Below, piece after piece: positions 1 to 7,667 of a DNA stretch of 41,952 nucleotides; position 1 is the stretch's first letter, and each line of letters begins with the position of its first letter. The stretch spans positions 1 through 41,952 of the forward strand of contig NZ_CAMLHO010000034.1 in the NCBI RefSeq assembly GCF_946479765.1, read 5' to 3'. Source of the stretch: an uncultured Aliivibrio sp. (lineage in GTDB: Bacteria > Pseudomonadota > Gammaproteobacteria > Enterobacterales > Vibrionaceae). Position numbers and translations under genes: made by a program. The notes under the pieces were generated by a model. That model was given only the letters and a program-made list of their open reading frames with translations. It made no database searches and was not told the origin of the DNA.

Positions 1-1
1 T

Positions 2-1282
2 GTTTATATAGCACACGGATTAAAAATCGCTAAAGCCATCGAAAGCGATAAACTGATTGACGGTTTTAATGACATTATACTTATGCGAATTAAAGATATT
101 TCAAATATTGAAATTCGTGAAAAGCATTACCAAACCTTGACCTCTTCATTACTTAACTCACGTCGAGAGTTACTTAAAAGAGAAAGTGATTACCTACAGC
201 AATTATACCGCTTAAACATCGCTAAATTAGAATTAAGCACCATGAAATCATTGTCTGAAAATCTAGCACTGATTAATAAAATTGGTCAATACATCAATAA
301 TAGTACTGATATTCAAAGTACCCTTCCAACGATTCAACAGGATCTTTCCAACCTATTTCAGATAGATACATTAGCCCTAGGTTTCTACGACAAAGACAAA
401 AACCAAATTTCGATTCATTACCTCGATGACGAAGGTACGGTTAAAGAACCTTATATTACCGACTGTAAAAGTGAAGCGACATATATGAGCTACTGCATAA
501 GAAGTGACTCGGCTTTTTATTATAATCATATGAATAGTGAACAAAAATTAACGATGCTTGGTGAAAAATGCAACCGACAAGTTCAGTTTAAATCTATTAT
601 GTTTTCACCAATAAAAATTAACGGTGAAATTAGAGCAGGATTTACAGTACAAGCCAAAGAAAGCTACCAATATCAAACCTTTCATTTTGAGCTATTTACT
701 CAGCTGATTAGTTATATCTCTATAGCTCTTGAAAACCAATACAATCGTCAACAATTATTGCGCCTCTCACAGACTGATCATCTTACTCAACTGTGGAATC
801 GTAAATCACTTGAGGTACACTTCTTACAATTAAAAAATCAATGCTCAGAAAGCTACACCGCTATAATGATCGACATCGATCACTATAAAGAATATAACGA
901 TACCTACGGTCATATTTCTGGTGATAAAGTACTAATCAAAATAAGTAAATTAATCAAAGAACATTTTTATGGATTAAACACTGAAGTATATCGTTATGGT
1001 GGAGACGAATTTTTCATACTTATTGCTGATATTAACAAGCCTAAAATTAACAGTAAGTTAGCCTATTTACTTAAAAACATTAAATACTTATTTATTCCAC
1101 ATGAACAATCGACTTGCTCAGATTATGTGTCAGCATCTATTGGGGTAACCTATATCGAGGACGATTTACATACTTTAACGCTCAATGAGTTAATTGAACA
1201 TGCTGATAAAGCATTGTACACGGCAAAAAAAATAGGCCGAGACTGTTATTATGAGTCCTCACAGATTAAAGAATTAGTCTAA
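2..1282 (+). CDS. GAF-GGDEF diguanylate cyclase (5' end outside window)
   Basis: Predicted diguanylate cyclase that would make cyclic di-GMP from two GTP. The reading frame is open from base 2 through the first ATG at 83 with no stop, so the gene probably starts upstream of the window. Counting from that ATG (399 residues), a coiled, charged stretch (about 10-60) leads to a GAF-like sensor region (about 70-220), then a GGDEF domain with the DHLTQLWNR entry motif, the metal-binding IDIDHYKEYND segment and an intact GGDEF signature at 306-310. No RxxD inhibitory site is visible just before the signature, so product feedback may be absent. No EAL domain and no membrane segment are seen in the visible part. 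The ferredoxin gene follows after 82 bp on the same strand. Cyclase activity is inferred from the intact motif. Confidence 0.9.
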   Translation, partial: VYIAHGLKIAKAIESDKLIDGFNDIILMRIKDISNIEIREKHYQTLTSSLLNSRRELLKRESDYLQQLYRLNIAKLELSTMKSLSENLALINKIGQYINNSTDIQSTLPTIQQDLSNLFQIDTLALGFYDKDKNQISIHYLDDEGTVKEPYITDCKSEATYMSYCIRSDSAFYYNHMNSEQKLTMLGEKCNRQVQFKSIMFSPIKINGEIRAGFTVQAKESYQYQTFHFELFTQLISYISIALENQYNRQQLLRLSQTDHLTQLWNRKSLEVHFLQLKNQCSESYTAIMIDIDHYKEYNDTYGHISGDKVLIKISKLIKEHFYGLNTEVYRYGGDEFFILIADINKPKINSKLAYLLKNIKYLFIPHEQSTCSDYVSASIGVTYIEDDLHTLTLNELIEHADKALYTAKKIGRDCYYESSQIKELV

Positions 1283-1364
1283 AAAATCACTTTGGATGAC
1301 TCATTTATACTAACAGCTGTGGTATTCTCTGGTTTAATTCAGGAATTAGAACCTATTACTCCGT

Positions 1365-1643
1365 ATGACAAAAATACACATTAATAAAATCATCACGTTA
1401 CAGAACCAAAGTAATTGCACCTTGCTAGAAGTAATGGAAAATCAAGGAATGATAGTTGAGTCTCAATGCCGTAATGGGGATTGTGGTGCATGCCGATGTA
1501 CGTTGATATCGGGAGAAGTGAGTTATCAAACATCCCCCCTCGCCTTCTTATCTTCTAATGAAATCCTACCTTGTGTATGTAGAGCAACAACGGATCTTGT
1601 TATTGAAGGAGTTCATTTTCAAATAGCGGCAAAAAAGGCATAA
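1365..1643 (+). CDS. yfaE: YfaE-like 2Fe-2S ferredoxin
   Basis: Small plant-type [2Fe-2S] ferredoxin of 92 residues. Cluster ligands are C35, C40, C43 (CX4CX2C) and C70, with 26 residues between the third and fourth cysteine. The segment PLAFLSSNEILPCVCRA closely resembles the PLAF...EILPC.CRA of E. coli YfaE. That protein helps maintain the diferric-tyrosyl radical cofactor of class Ia ribonucleotide reductase and normally follows nrdAB. Here the gene is preceded by a GGDEF gene rather than nrdB, at least within the window, so nrdAB lie elsewhere. No strong ribosome binding site is visible before the ATG. A hairpin terminator follows directly. The ferredoxin fold is secure; the specific YfaE role is inferred by similarity. 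Confidence 0.85.
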   Translation: MTKIHINKIITLQNQSNCTLLEVMENQGMIVESQCRNGDCGACRCTLISGEVSYQTSPLAFLSSNEILPCVCRATTDLVIEGVHFQIAAKKA

Positions 1644-1648
1644 AAAAA

Positions 1649-1674
1649 CGATCCTATTGGATCGCCTTTTGGTT
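1649..1674. terminator. Intergenic terminator between ferredoxin and CinA genes
   Basis: A 6-bp stem CGATCC/GGATCG with loop TATT lies 6 bp after the ferredoxin stop. A T-rich tail follows on the plus side and an A-run lies on the other side, so it may also terminate the convergent CinA-like gene. Confidence 0.65.
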
Positions 1675-1695
1675 TTGTTTTACTGAAAACTCAAT

Positions 1696-2931
1696 TTATG
1701 ACAAAGCACTCTGCGGTACATAAATCTCTGACTCTCTGTTCAGTGATTCATAATGACCAAACATAGGTTTCTTTTCTAAACATCGGCGCAGCATATCAAG
1801 CATCAATGTTGATACGATTGATCGCATTTCATTGTAGCTATAATTCCGTTTTAAGCTGATTAACTGCCCCCATTCACCATAAGGCGTTGATAACGCAACA
1901 GCCACTTTTCCTTGAAGCATAGGGCCAGAAGACAAGCCAATTGCCGTTTGCGTTCTTTCTCGTGTCGCTGCGGCTAATGCTAGTGCCGCTGCAAGAGGAT
2001 CTTGTCCCGCCATTTGTTGATCTACTTGTGACGACAAAATCCAACCTTGTTTCATATTAGCCCGAATTTGCTCATCTTCTTGCAACCAATTAGTTAACCA
2101 TCCACCCGTTGCTTGTTCTGCAACCGTTAAGTTTAGTGAAAACTCACTCAATAATGCGCCAACATTAGGAAGCATAGATTCATCAACACTTACAACATTG
2201 TCGCCAAGCAAATGATACATACGTTCTAATACAGGAAAACGCCCATCATGGTTAGCAGGACCAAACAACTTTACTTCAATGAAAGGCAGAGACGAGCGAT
2301 AACCAATTTCAAAACCATAAGGCAGACGTATTTGTTGTAATTTATCTTGAATACCTGACTCTGATAGACCAAAGGTAAATACGCGACTGCACTTAGACGC
2401 TTCTACCATTGGGTGCCATTGTTTCATTCGAGGTAGAATTTGATACTCCACCATTACTTTAAATTCAGACGGCACACCGGGAGTAAAAATAACAATCGAT
2501 TTATCAACTTCAATAAAGAAACCACACGCAGTACCTACTGGGTTATCAATCAATTGTGCCCCATCAGGTAACATTGCTTGTTTGATATTGCTGTGCGGCA
2601 TCTCTTTGCCTTGCTCTAAATAACGAGCTTGCATACGATCTAACCAATATTGAGACATCACTAAAGACGTATTCAATACTTGAGCAGCAGCTTCACTAGA
2701 AATATCATCCGAAGTTGGTCCCAAACCACCATTAACAATGACAACAGACGCATTATTGGCTTGATGCTTAATTTCAGCAACTAAGGAGTCTATATTATCT
2801 CCAACCGTAGAGCGGTTCGATAACTTAAAACCATGTTGATAAAATAACTGAGCCATCCATGCGGCATTCGTATCCACAATGTCACCATGTAGAACTTCTT
2901 CACCTGTGCTAATCATTGCTACTTGCAACAT
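1696..2931 (-). CDS. CinA-like protein with degenerate NMN-deamidase domain
   Basis: CinA/YfaY-family protein of 411 residues. The N-terminal half is a molybdopterin-binding-like (COG1058) domain, with the STGEEVLHGDIVDTN opening, VNGGLGPTSDD at 66-76 and FTPGVPSEF at 149-157. The C-terminal half (about 255-410) is the CinA C-terminal fold that in PncC deamidates nicotinamide mononucleotide. Active members carry an ESCTGG-type motif with the catalytic serine. Here the matching segment is AEQATGG (271-277), which lacks that serine. This resembles E. coli YfaY, reported to lack the deamidase activity, so loss of activity is the likely reading. Convergent with the ferredoxin gene and divergent from the permease gene upstream. 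Confidence 0.88.
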   Translation of the reverse strand: MLQVAMISTGEEVLHGDIVDTNAAWMAQLFYQHGFKLSNRSTVGDNIDSLVAEIKHQANNASVVIVNGGLGPTSDDISSEAAAQVLNTSLVMSQYWLDRMQARYLEQGKEMPHSNIKQAMLPDGAQLIDNPVGTACGFFIEVDKSIVIFTPGVPSEFKVMVEYQILPRMKQWHPMVEASKCSRVFTFGLSESGIQDKLQQIRLPYGFEIGYRSSLPFIEVKLFGPANHDGRFPVLERMYHLLGDNVVSVDESMLPNVGALLSEFSLNLTVAEQATGGWLTNWLQEDEQIRANMKQGWILSSQVDQQMAGQDPLAAALALAAATRERTQTAIGLSSGPMLQGKVAVALSTPYGEWGQLISLKRNYSYNEMRSIVSTLMLDMLRRCLEKKPMFGHYESLNRESEIYVPQSALS

Positions 2932-3039
2932 GCACCTTTCCTCTTTGATATTTCTATAATTCCTTCTAATTTATCATATTAATCGATTTAAAAAACCCAT
3001 CTTATTTCAATTATTATGAATATTCCTCACAATCCAAAA

Positions 3040-3080
3040 TGTAAACATTAAATTACACCTAACGTAATCTTAATTGTACA
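3040..3080 (+). promoter_or_regulatory. Tandem TyrR boxes upstream of tyrP-like gene
   Basis: The TyrR consensus is TGTAAA-N6-TTTACA. Bases 3040-3057 read TGTAAA CATTAA ATTACA, one mismatch in the defined positions. A weaker second copy at 3063-3080 reads CGTAAT CTTAAT TGTACA, three mismatches. Their starts are 23 bp apart, about two helical turns, and both lie just upstream of a -35/-10 pair. A strong plus weak box layout is known for E. coli tyrP, so TyrR control of this permease is a reasonable inference. Confidence 0.65.
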
Positions 3081-3086
3081 AAATGA

Positions 3087-3115
3087 TTGAGTTAAATTCT
3101 AATACAGAGTACATT
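3087..3115 (+). promoter_or_regulatory. Predicted sigma-70 promoter of tyrP-like gene
   Basis: TTGAGT (3087-3092) and TACATT (3110-3115) are separated by exactly 17 bp, about 55 bp before the ATG. The TyrR-like boxes lie immediately upstream, consistent with activation or repression from there. Confidence 0.55.
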
Positions 3116-3170
3116 CTAATCATCATAAAATGTATCAAACTCAAATTTATTTAGCATAGAAGTAGTGTAA

Positions 3171-4343
3171 ATGAAGACAAAAGTACTCGGAAGCGCTCTA
3201 ATTATTGCAGGAACCACTATTGGAGCAGGTATGCTCGCTCTTCCTTTGGTTTCTGCCAGTCTCGGTTTCTTTACAGCCAGTCTTCTTATGGTTGGTATTT
3301 GGGCAATAATGAGTTACACCAGCTTATTAATGTTAGAAGTACATCAGTATGGTGAGCGTAGCGCGACATTACATAGTCTTGCTTTTCAATTTCTTGGTAA
3401 AAATGGCCAAAGAATTGCGACTTTCTCAATGTTATTTCTCTTTTATGCACTTTGCGCAGCTTACATTGCCGGAGGGAGTGAACAGTTCCATTCAAAAATA
3501 AATATCATTTCTCCTCTTGAACTATCAAAAACAAGTTCTACTATTCTTTTCACTATTATTGTCGCAGTGATTATTACGCTGGGTACAAAAACCGTTGATG
3601 TCATTAACCGTGGTTTGTTTACCTTAAAACTGATCATGCTAGTTTCGATTCTGTTTTTTCTTACTCCCAATATCACTGGTGAGTACTTAATGTCGCTCCC
3701 TGTCCACCAAGGTGTGTTTATTACCGCGCTGCCGGTTATTGTTACCTCTTTTGGTTTTCATGGCAGTATTCCTGCGATTGTTAACTACTTAGATTTAGAC
3801 ATAAAAAAGATAAAAACTAGCCTATTGGTAGGTTCTTCTCTTCCTCTAATTATTTACTTATTTTGGCAAGGCATTACCTTAGGGCAGTTATCCCAAACTG
3901 AATTTGAGCAAATCAGCGGGTTAAACCAGTTTATTACGACCATTCAACAATCGATTGACCACCAATTTATTCAACTTGCTTTATCGCTGTTTGCTGACTT
4001 AGCACTATTGACCTCTTTTATTGGTGTAAGTCTAGGTCTGTTTGAATTTTTACGCGATTCATCAAAAAAATGGCACAAATCATCAATCATTACTGCCTTA
4101 TTAACTTATACACCACCGCTAATGTTTGCCTTATTTTATCCGCAAGGTTTCATTACTGCATTAGGTTACGCTGCTATTGCTTTGGTTATTCTTGCTCTAT
4201 TTTTACCTGTTGCTTTGGTAATCTCAGCACGAAAACAACACAAAAATCCTGAGTACAAAGTTGCTGGTGGCAAACTCGCACTATTAAGCGTTGTCCTTTT
4301 TGGCGTCGTTATTATTAGCAGCCAATTATTCAGCTCACTATAA
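3171..4343 (+). CDS. tyrP: Aromatic amino acid permease, TyrP type (HAAAP family)
   Basis: Inner-membrane proton symporter of the hydroxy/aromatic amino acid permease family, 390 residues, with about eleven hydrophobic segments. The start (GSALIIAGTTIGAGMLALPL) is nearly that of E. coli TyrP, including the conserved AGTTIGAGMLA substrate-site loop. TYALLLLEV-type and AAYIAGG segments follow in family order. Tyrosine is the likeliest substrate, supported by TyrR-box-like sites upstream. Two further paralogues occur at 39.7-41.95 kb, so narrow specificity cannot be assigned from sequence alone. Transcribed alone: a promoter precedes it and a strong terminator follows. Confidence 0.88.
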   Translation: MKTKVLGSALIIAGTTIGAGMLALPLVSASLGFFTASLLMVGIWAIMSYTSLLMLEVHQYGERSATLHSLAFQFLGKNGQRIATFSMLFLFYALCAAYIAGGSEQFHSKINIISPLELSKTSSTILFTIIVAVIITLGTKTVDVINRGLFTLKLIMLVSILFFLTPNITGEYLMSLPVHQGVFITALPVIVTSFGFHGSIPAIVNYLDLDIKKIKTSLLVGSSLPLIIYLFWQGITLGQLSQTEFEQISGLNQFITTIQQSIDHQFIQLALSLFADLALLTSFIGVSLGLFEFLRDSSKKWHKSSIITALLTYTPPLMFALFYPQGFITALGYAAIALVILALFLPVALVISARKQHKNPEYKVAGGKLALLSVVLFGVVIISSQLFSSL

Positions 4344-4401
4344 TGTTCTTATAACCAGTTAGCATTGAACTAAATACATAGATTGTAAACCTCTGTATTT
4401 A

Positions 4402-4447
4402 AGGCCTATTTATCCAATTTAATCAGGGATAAACAGGCCTTTTTTTG
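4402..4447 (+). terminator. Rho-independent terminator after tyrP-like gene
   Basis: Long hairpin with AGGCCT/AGGCCT ends and TTTATCC/GGATAAA inner arms (one A-C mismatch), followed by a run of seven T. Confidence 0.85.
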
Positions 4448-4521
4448 CTTTTATGTTTTGCAATTCTCATTGAATAGTAGATAATTGTGATCTAGCTCAG
4501 TATTTACTTTAAGGATTTTCC

Positions 4522-5439
4522 GTGAAAAAACAAGCAATAGCCAGTTTGCTTTTAGGATGTGCAGCGTCAACACAAGCCTATGCACTAGATACTAATAGCG
4601 CCTACGACATGGAATATCAAAGTGATTGTTCATCAAGTATTTATTCTAGCTATTGTTCAACGACTTCTTTTGACTTTTCGCCGATGCGATTAGACGGCGA
4701 TACCACCCCATCAAAAATCGCTGAAACTGATGCTTTTTCTACGGATACAAACCTACCTCATTATTTACGCGTTTCTGATGAGCGTGATTGGGATTACTTA
4801 ATGGAGCAGTCTTACACCATTCTTGGTTTAAGTGTTGCAACCGTTGGTTTAATGACATTTTTACCAGAAAGTATTACTAAATGGGATTCTGAAGATTCAA
4901 GCCTTAAAGGTCTTGGCAATAAGTGGAAAGATAACGTAAGTGCGGGCCCTGTATGGGATAAAGATGAGCATTTCTTAAACTATGTAATGCATCCTTACTT
5001 TGGTGGTGTTTACTATACTGCTGCTCGTCACGCTGGCTTTAATGAATTCGAATCTTTCTTATATTCGACCACTATGTCTACTTTCTTCTGGGAATATGGT
5101 GTTGAAGCATTTGCCGAAGTCCCATCAATTCAAGATTTATTTGTAACCCCTTTCTTTGGTGCCGTAGTCGGTGAATTAATGCTACAGCAAGAATTAAGCA
5201 TTACCGAGAATGGCGGTGAAGTAATGGGTTCTGAAGCATTGGGTAGCTTTAGCTTGTTCTTCTTAAACCCTGTTGGTCACATTCATTATTGGGTTACTGA
5301 TGCATGGGGTGACGATACAGAAGTTAACCTAGCTTACAATGCATGGTTCAGTAATGGTGATGCGGCACAATTTGCCTATGATGCGGGTATGCCTTATACC
5401 GATCAATTTGTTGGCTTAGAAGTTAAATTGAAGTTCTAA
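4522..5439 (+). CDS. DUF3943 envelope protein, function unknown
   Basis: Predicted exported protein of 305 residues. The start is GTG, supported by AAGGA six bases upstream. The first 22 residues form a classic signal peptide ending at AYA-LD. The mature part is acidic and aromatic-rich. Its centre carries the DUF3943 hallmark region (DEHFLNYVMHPYFGGVYYTAAR, then a FFWEYGVEAFAEVPSIQDLFVTP segment), which in this family lies in outer-membrane or periplasm-associated proteins of unknown role. The final residues alternate and end in KLKF, compatible with an outer-membrane beta-barrel terminus. It has its own terminator. The family call is confident; no biochemical role can be given. Confidence 0.8.
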   Translation: MKKQAIASLLLGCAASTQAYALDTNSAYDMEYQSDCSSSIYSSYCSTTSFDFSPMRLDGDTTPSKIAETDAFSTDTNLPHYLRVSDERDWDYLMEQSYTILGLSVATVGLMTFLPESITKWDSEDSSLKGLGNKWKDNVSAGPVWDKDEHFLNYVMHPYFGGVYYTAARHAGFNEFESFLYSTTMSTFFWEYGVEAFAEVPSIQDLFVTPFFGAVVGELMLQQELSITENGGEVMGSEALGSFSLFFLNPVGHIHYWVTDAWGDDTEVNLAYNAWFSNGDAAQFAYDAGMPYTDQFVGLEVKLKF

Positions 5440-5469
5440 GCGTGTAATACGCTAAATTATCATAGCAAA

Positions 5470-5496
5470 GGGCATCCAGAGTGATGTCCTTTTTTA
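5470..5496 (+). terminator. Terminator after DUF3943 gene
   Basis: Stem GGGCATC/GATGTCC (one G-U pair) with a six-base loop and a run of T, 31 bp after the stop codon. Confidence 0.8.
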
Positions 5497-5534
5497 TATC
5501 TCAATATTATGACTAATCCAAAAAAGCAGTATGA

Positions 5535-5577
5535 CAGACACAAAAAAACCGAGATTAACTCGGCTTTTTTGTGTCTG
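5535..5577. terminator. Bidirectional terminator
   Basis: Two 19-base arms pair at 18 of 19 positions around a five-base loop. The inner arms are GC-rich (CCGAG/CTCGG), flanked by A- and T-tracts that lie inside the stem. It can terminate both the DUF3943 gene and the convergent winged-helix-like gene. Confidence 0.8.
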
Positions 5578-5599
5578 CATAAAGCGACTTACTAAAACA

Positions 5600-5986
5600 T
5601 TAAGCTGCTTTGTAAATTACTTTATTACCAGCAAGTTGTTCACGTACAACTAGGCTCTCTTCAACTAGCTTTTTCAAGCCACCAGTTGCCCATGCTGCCG
5701 CTTTTGCTTCTTCTTGACCAGCAGCTACGCCAATCTCTTTTGAATTGATACCTTCAGGATTCTGGCAAACAATATCAAATACCGTCAGTTGCTTTGGCGT
5801 AAGAGCAATATCTGTCGCTACTGCCGCGGCTTTAGGTGCTGCTGCAACTACTGCTTCAACTTTCTTTTCAACTGGTTTAGCTACTTTTGCAGGTTTAACT
5901 GCTTTTTTTGCTTCAGTTTTTGGTGCAGTTGCTTTAATGCGTTTATGCAGCTTAGACTGTACTTTACGTTTGTGAGCAATTTTCAT
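5600..5986 (-). CDS. Lys/Ala-rich protein with C-terminal winged-helix-like domain
   Basis: Small basic protein of 128 residues. I place the start at the internal ATG (5986): the peptide then opens MKIAHKRKVQSKLHKRIKA, and a GGAG lies ten bases upstream. The longer frame reaching 6082 adds an unlikely leader. Residues 1-65 are dominated by Lys, Ala, Pro and Val, with KKAVKPAKVAKPVEKK repeats reminiscent of bacterial histone H1-like tails. Residues 66-128 (LTPKQLTVFDIVCQNPEGINSKEIG... to ...VIYKAA) look like a small winged-helix fold of the MarR kind. A nucleic-acid-binding role is inferred; no specific family name is certain. Monocistronic. Confidence 0.7.
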   Translation of the reverse strand: MKIAHKRKVQSKLHKRIKATAPKTEAKKAVKPAKVAKPVEKKVEAVVAAAPKAAAVATDIALTPKQLTVFDIVCQNPEGINSKEIGVAAGQEEAKAAAWATGGLKKLVEESLVVREQLAGNKVIYKAA

Positions 5987-6105
5987 GAAACTTAAACTCC
6001 GTTGCGCTATATCTATTTTTAAGCGGAATACGCTCAAAGGTGATAGCGGAAAAAAGATGTCAATTCCTAAAGTGAAACTCAAATAGTTGTATCGGAATTG
6101 GCGAA

Positions 6106-6130
6106 GCGCGTTTTATACCAAAAAACGCGC
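6106..6130. repeat. Perfect 9-bp inverted repeat
   Basis: GCGCGTTTT and AAAACGCGC flank ATACCAA. It lies between the end of the YcbL-like gene and the start of the winged-helix-like gene. It may be a terminator for the former, although no separate T-tract follows the stem on the minus strand, or part of the regulatory region of the latter. Confidence 0.55.
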
Positions 6131-6189
6131 AATATTTATAGAGACAGTGACACTGTATGGCGAAAAGTACGCCACTTTTGCCAAATTTC

Positions 6190-6843
6190 TTACCAAAGAG
6201 GCACTTCATCTGCTACAAAAGGGTTAGTTCTACGTTCATAACCAAAGGTTGATTCAGGACCGTGACCCGGTACAAATTTCATCTCATTCCCTAAAGGCCA
6301 CAATTTTGTTTTGATCGACGAGATTAACGTATCGTAGTCGCCTCTAGGAAAATCTGATCGACCAATCGCCCCTTTAAATAGTACGTCACCAACAAAAGCC
6401 ATCTTCGCGTCTTGATTGAACAATACAACATGACCTGGCGTATGCCCTGGAGTATGAATGGTATGCAATACTTGATTACCAAACTCAATCACATCACCTT
6501 CATTCAACCATTTGCTAGGTTCAAATGCATCAGTATGAGGAAAACCAAATCGTTGACTTTGATTTGGTAGACTTTGTAACCAAAATTCGTCTTCTTTATG
6601 GGGGCCAACAATAGGCGCATTTGTGATTGCAGCTAACTCTTCAGTGCCGCCTACATGATCTAAATGCCCATGAGTTAATACCAAATTCACAACCTCAACA
6701 TTTAATGCCTCAATCGCTTGTTTTAATAAATGTACATCACCACCGGGATCAATGACGACGCCTTTCATGGTTTCATCACACCATACAATTGAACAGTTTT
6801 GCTCATAAGAAGTCACTGGAATAATTTGATATTGTAAACTCAT
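6190..6843 (-). CDS. ycbL: Metallo-beta-lactamase-fold hydrolase, YcbL/GloC (glyoxalase II type)
   Basis: Cytoplasmic binuclear metallo-hydrolase of 217 residues, the usual YcbL length. The metal-binding motif THGHLDHVGG is intact, as are the later ligands in HTPGHTPGH, FVGDVLFKGAIGRSDFP and FVPGHGPESTFGYERRTNPF. E. coli YcbL (GloC) acts as a type II glyoxalase, hydrolysing S-lactoylglutathione in methylglyoxal detoxification; the same role is inferred here. No partner gene is adjacent. It is separated by 95 bp from the DUF1513 gene upstream on the same strand. Confidence 0.9.
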   Translation of the reverse strand: MSLQYQIIPVTSYEQNCSIVWCDETMKGVVIDPGGDVHLLKQAIEALNVEVVNLVLTHGHLDHVGGTEELAAITNAPIVGPHKEDEFWLQSLPNQSQRFGFPHTDAFEPSKWLNEGDVIEFGNQVLHTIHTPGHTPGHVVLFNQDAKMAFVGDVLFKGAIGRSDFPRGDYDTLISSIKTKLWPLGNEMKFVPGHGPESTFGYERRTNPFVADEVPLW

Positions 6844-6938
6844 GGTTTTCTCTTCCTAAAATAATTACGTTAAGAATACCACGGCTATTATTTTAGGGGA
6901 ATTTAGATATGATCTTGTTGTTCCATCATCACGAACTA

Positions 6939-7667
6939 TTACTGTGATGGTATTTGACTCCAGTGGTTATCCCACATCACATTCGTTTGATGGCTTGTCA
7001 CTTCGCCCTTTTCTGTTCGGCTAATTACCTTTCCTGTTCCTGAGCTAATGTGCCATTGTGAAAAAGGACTGTCGTTATGATTAACAGGGACTCGACCCTT
7101 GGTATGAACACCACCAACGCCAATCGCTAACGTTGTATCATCAATTCGGATCACTTCATGTGGACCAATACCAAAACCAGTAAACTCATTTACCTTAGTT
7201 AAATTAGTACCTCGTAATTGATAAACACCGATAATACCTTCACTCGTATCCTTTTCACCCTCAGTGGTATACAGCGTAAGCCCATCAGAAGAAAACACAC
7301 CATGCCCATAGAAATAACGATTGGGCATGGCAGCGGTAATAGAATCACTTTGACCTGTTTTAATAGAAAACAGCTGCATATAATTTCCCGGACGACGAGC
7401 AAAGGCAACCGCCAACTCACCATTAGGAGATATAGCAACACCATGCCCTCTCTCTGGTAGAGTAATAGAGTGAATAGGATAACCTTCACTATCGGCAACC
7501 ACCGCTCCAAAATGCCCCTTATCCGTTCTAGAACAAGAGATTAAAGAGGCTTTTTTATCCTCATGTGCTGTAGATGAGCAGGCTGTTAACCATGGAGACA
7601 ATGCCATAACACTAACACTGCCTTGCAAGATTTTTCGTCGTTGTTTATCAATCGCCATCGGTTGCAT
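6939..7667 (-). CDS. DUF1513 lipoprotein, internally deleted
   Basis: 242-residue exported protein of the DUF1513 family, a beta-propeller-like fold usually about 360 residues. The N terminus has a twin-arginine RRKIL motif and a lipobox-like LTAC. Recognisable blocks follow: RGHGVAISP, FARRPG, YGHGVFSSDG, TEGEKDTSEGIIGVY, FGIGPHEV and GVGGVHTKGRVPVN. After that the protein jumps to what looks like the normal C terminus (HISSGTGKV... NVMWDNHW). A middle section of roughly 110-120 residues appears missing without loss of frame. The start is the ATG at 7667, with AGGA four bases upstream, overlapping the upstream imelysin-like gene by 20 bp. Probably non-functional or altered; the deletion is inferred from memory of family length. 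Confidence 0.75.
   Translation of the reverse strand: MQPMAIDKQRRKILQGSVSVMALSPWLTACSSTAHEDKKASLISCSRTDKGHFGAVVADSEGYPIHSITLPERGHGVAISPNGELAVAFARRPGNYMQLFSIKTGQSDSITAAMPNRYFYGHGVFSSDGLTLYTTEGEKDTSEGIIGVYQLRGTNLTKVNEFTGFGIGPHEVIRIDDTTLAIGVGGVHTKGRVPVNHNDSPFSQWHISSGTGKVISRTEKGEVTSHQTNVMWDNHWSQIPSQ

Noticed and set aside
7199-7510. Frameshift explaining the short DUF1513 protein
   Set aside because: The overlapping minus-strand frame gives a low-complexity peptide without family motifs, and the real frame continues into a plausible C terminus. An in-frame deletion fits better.
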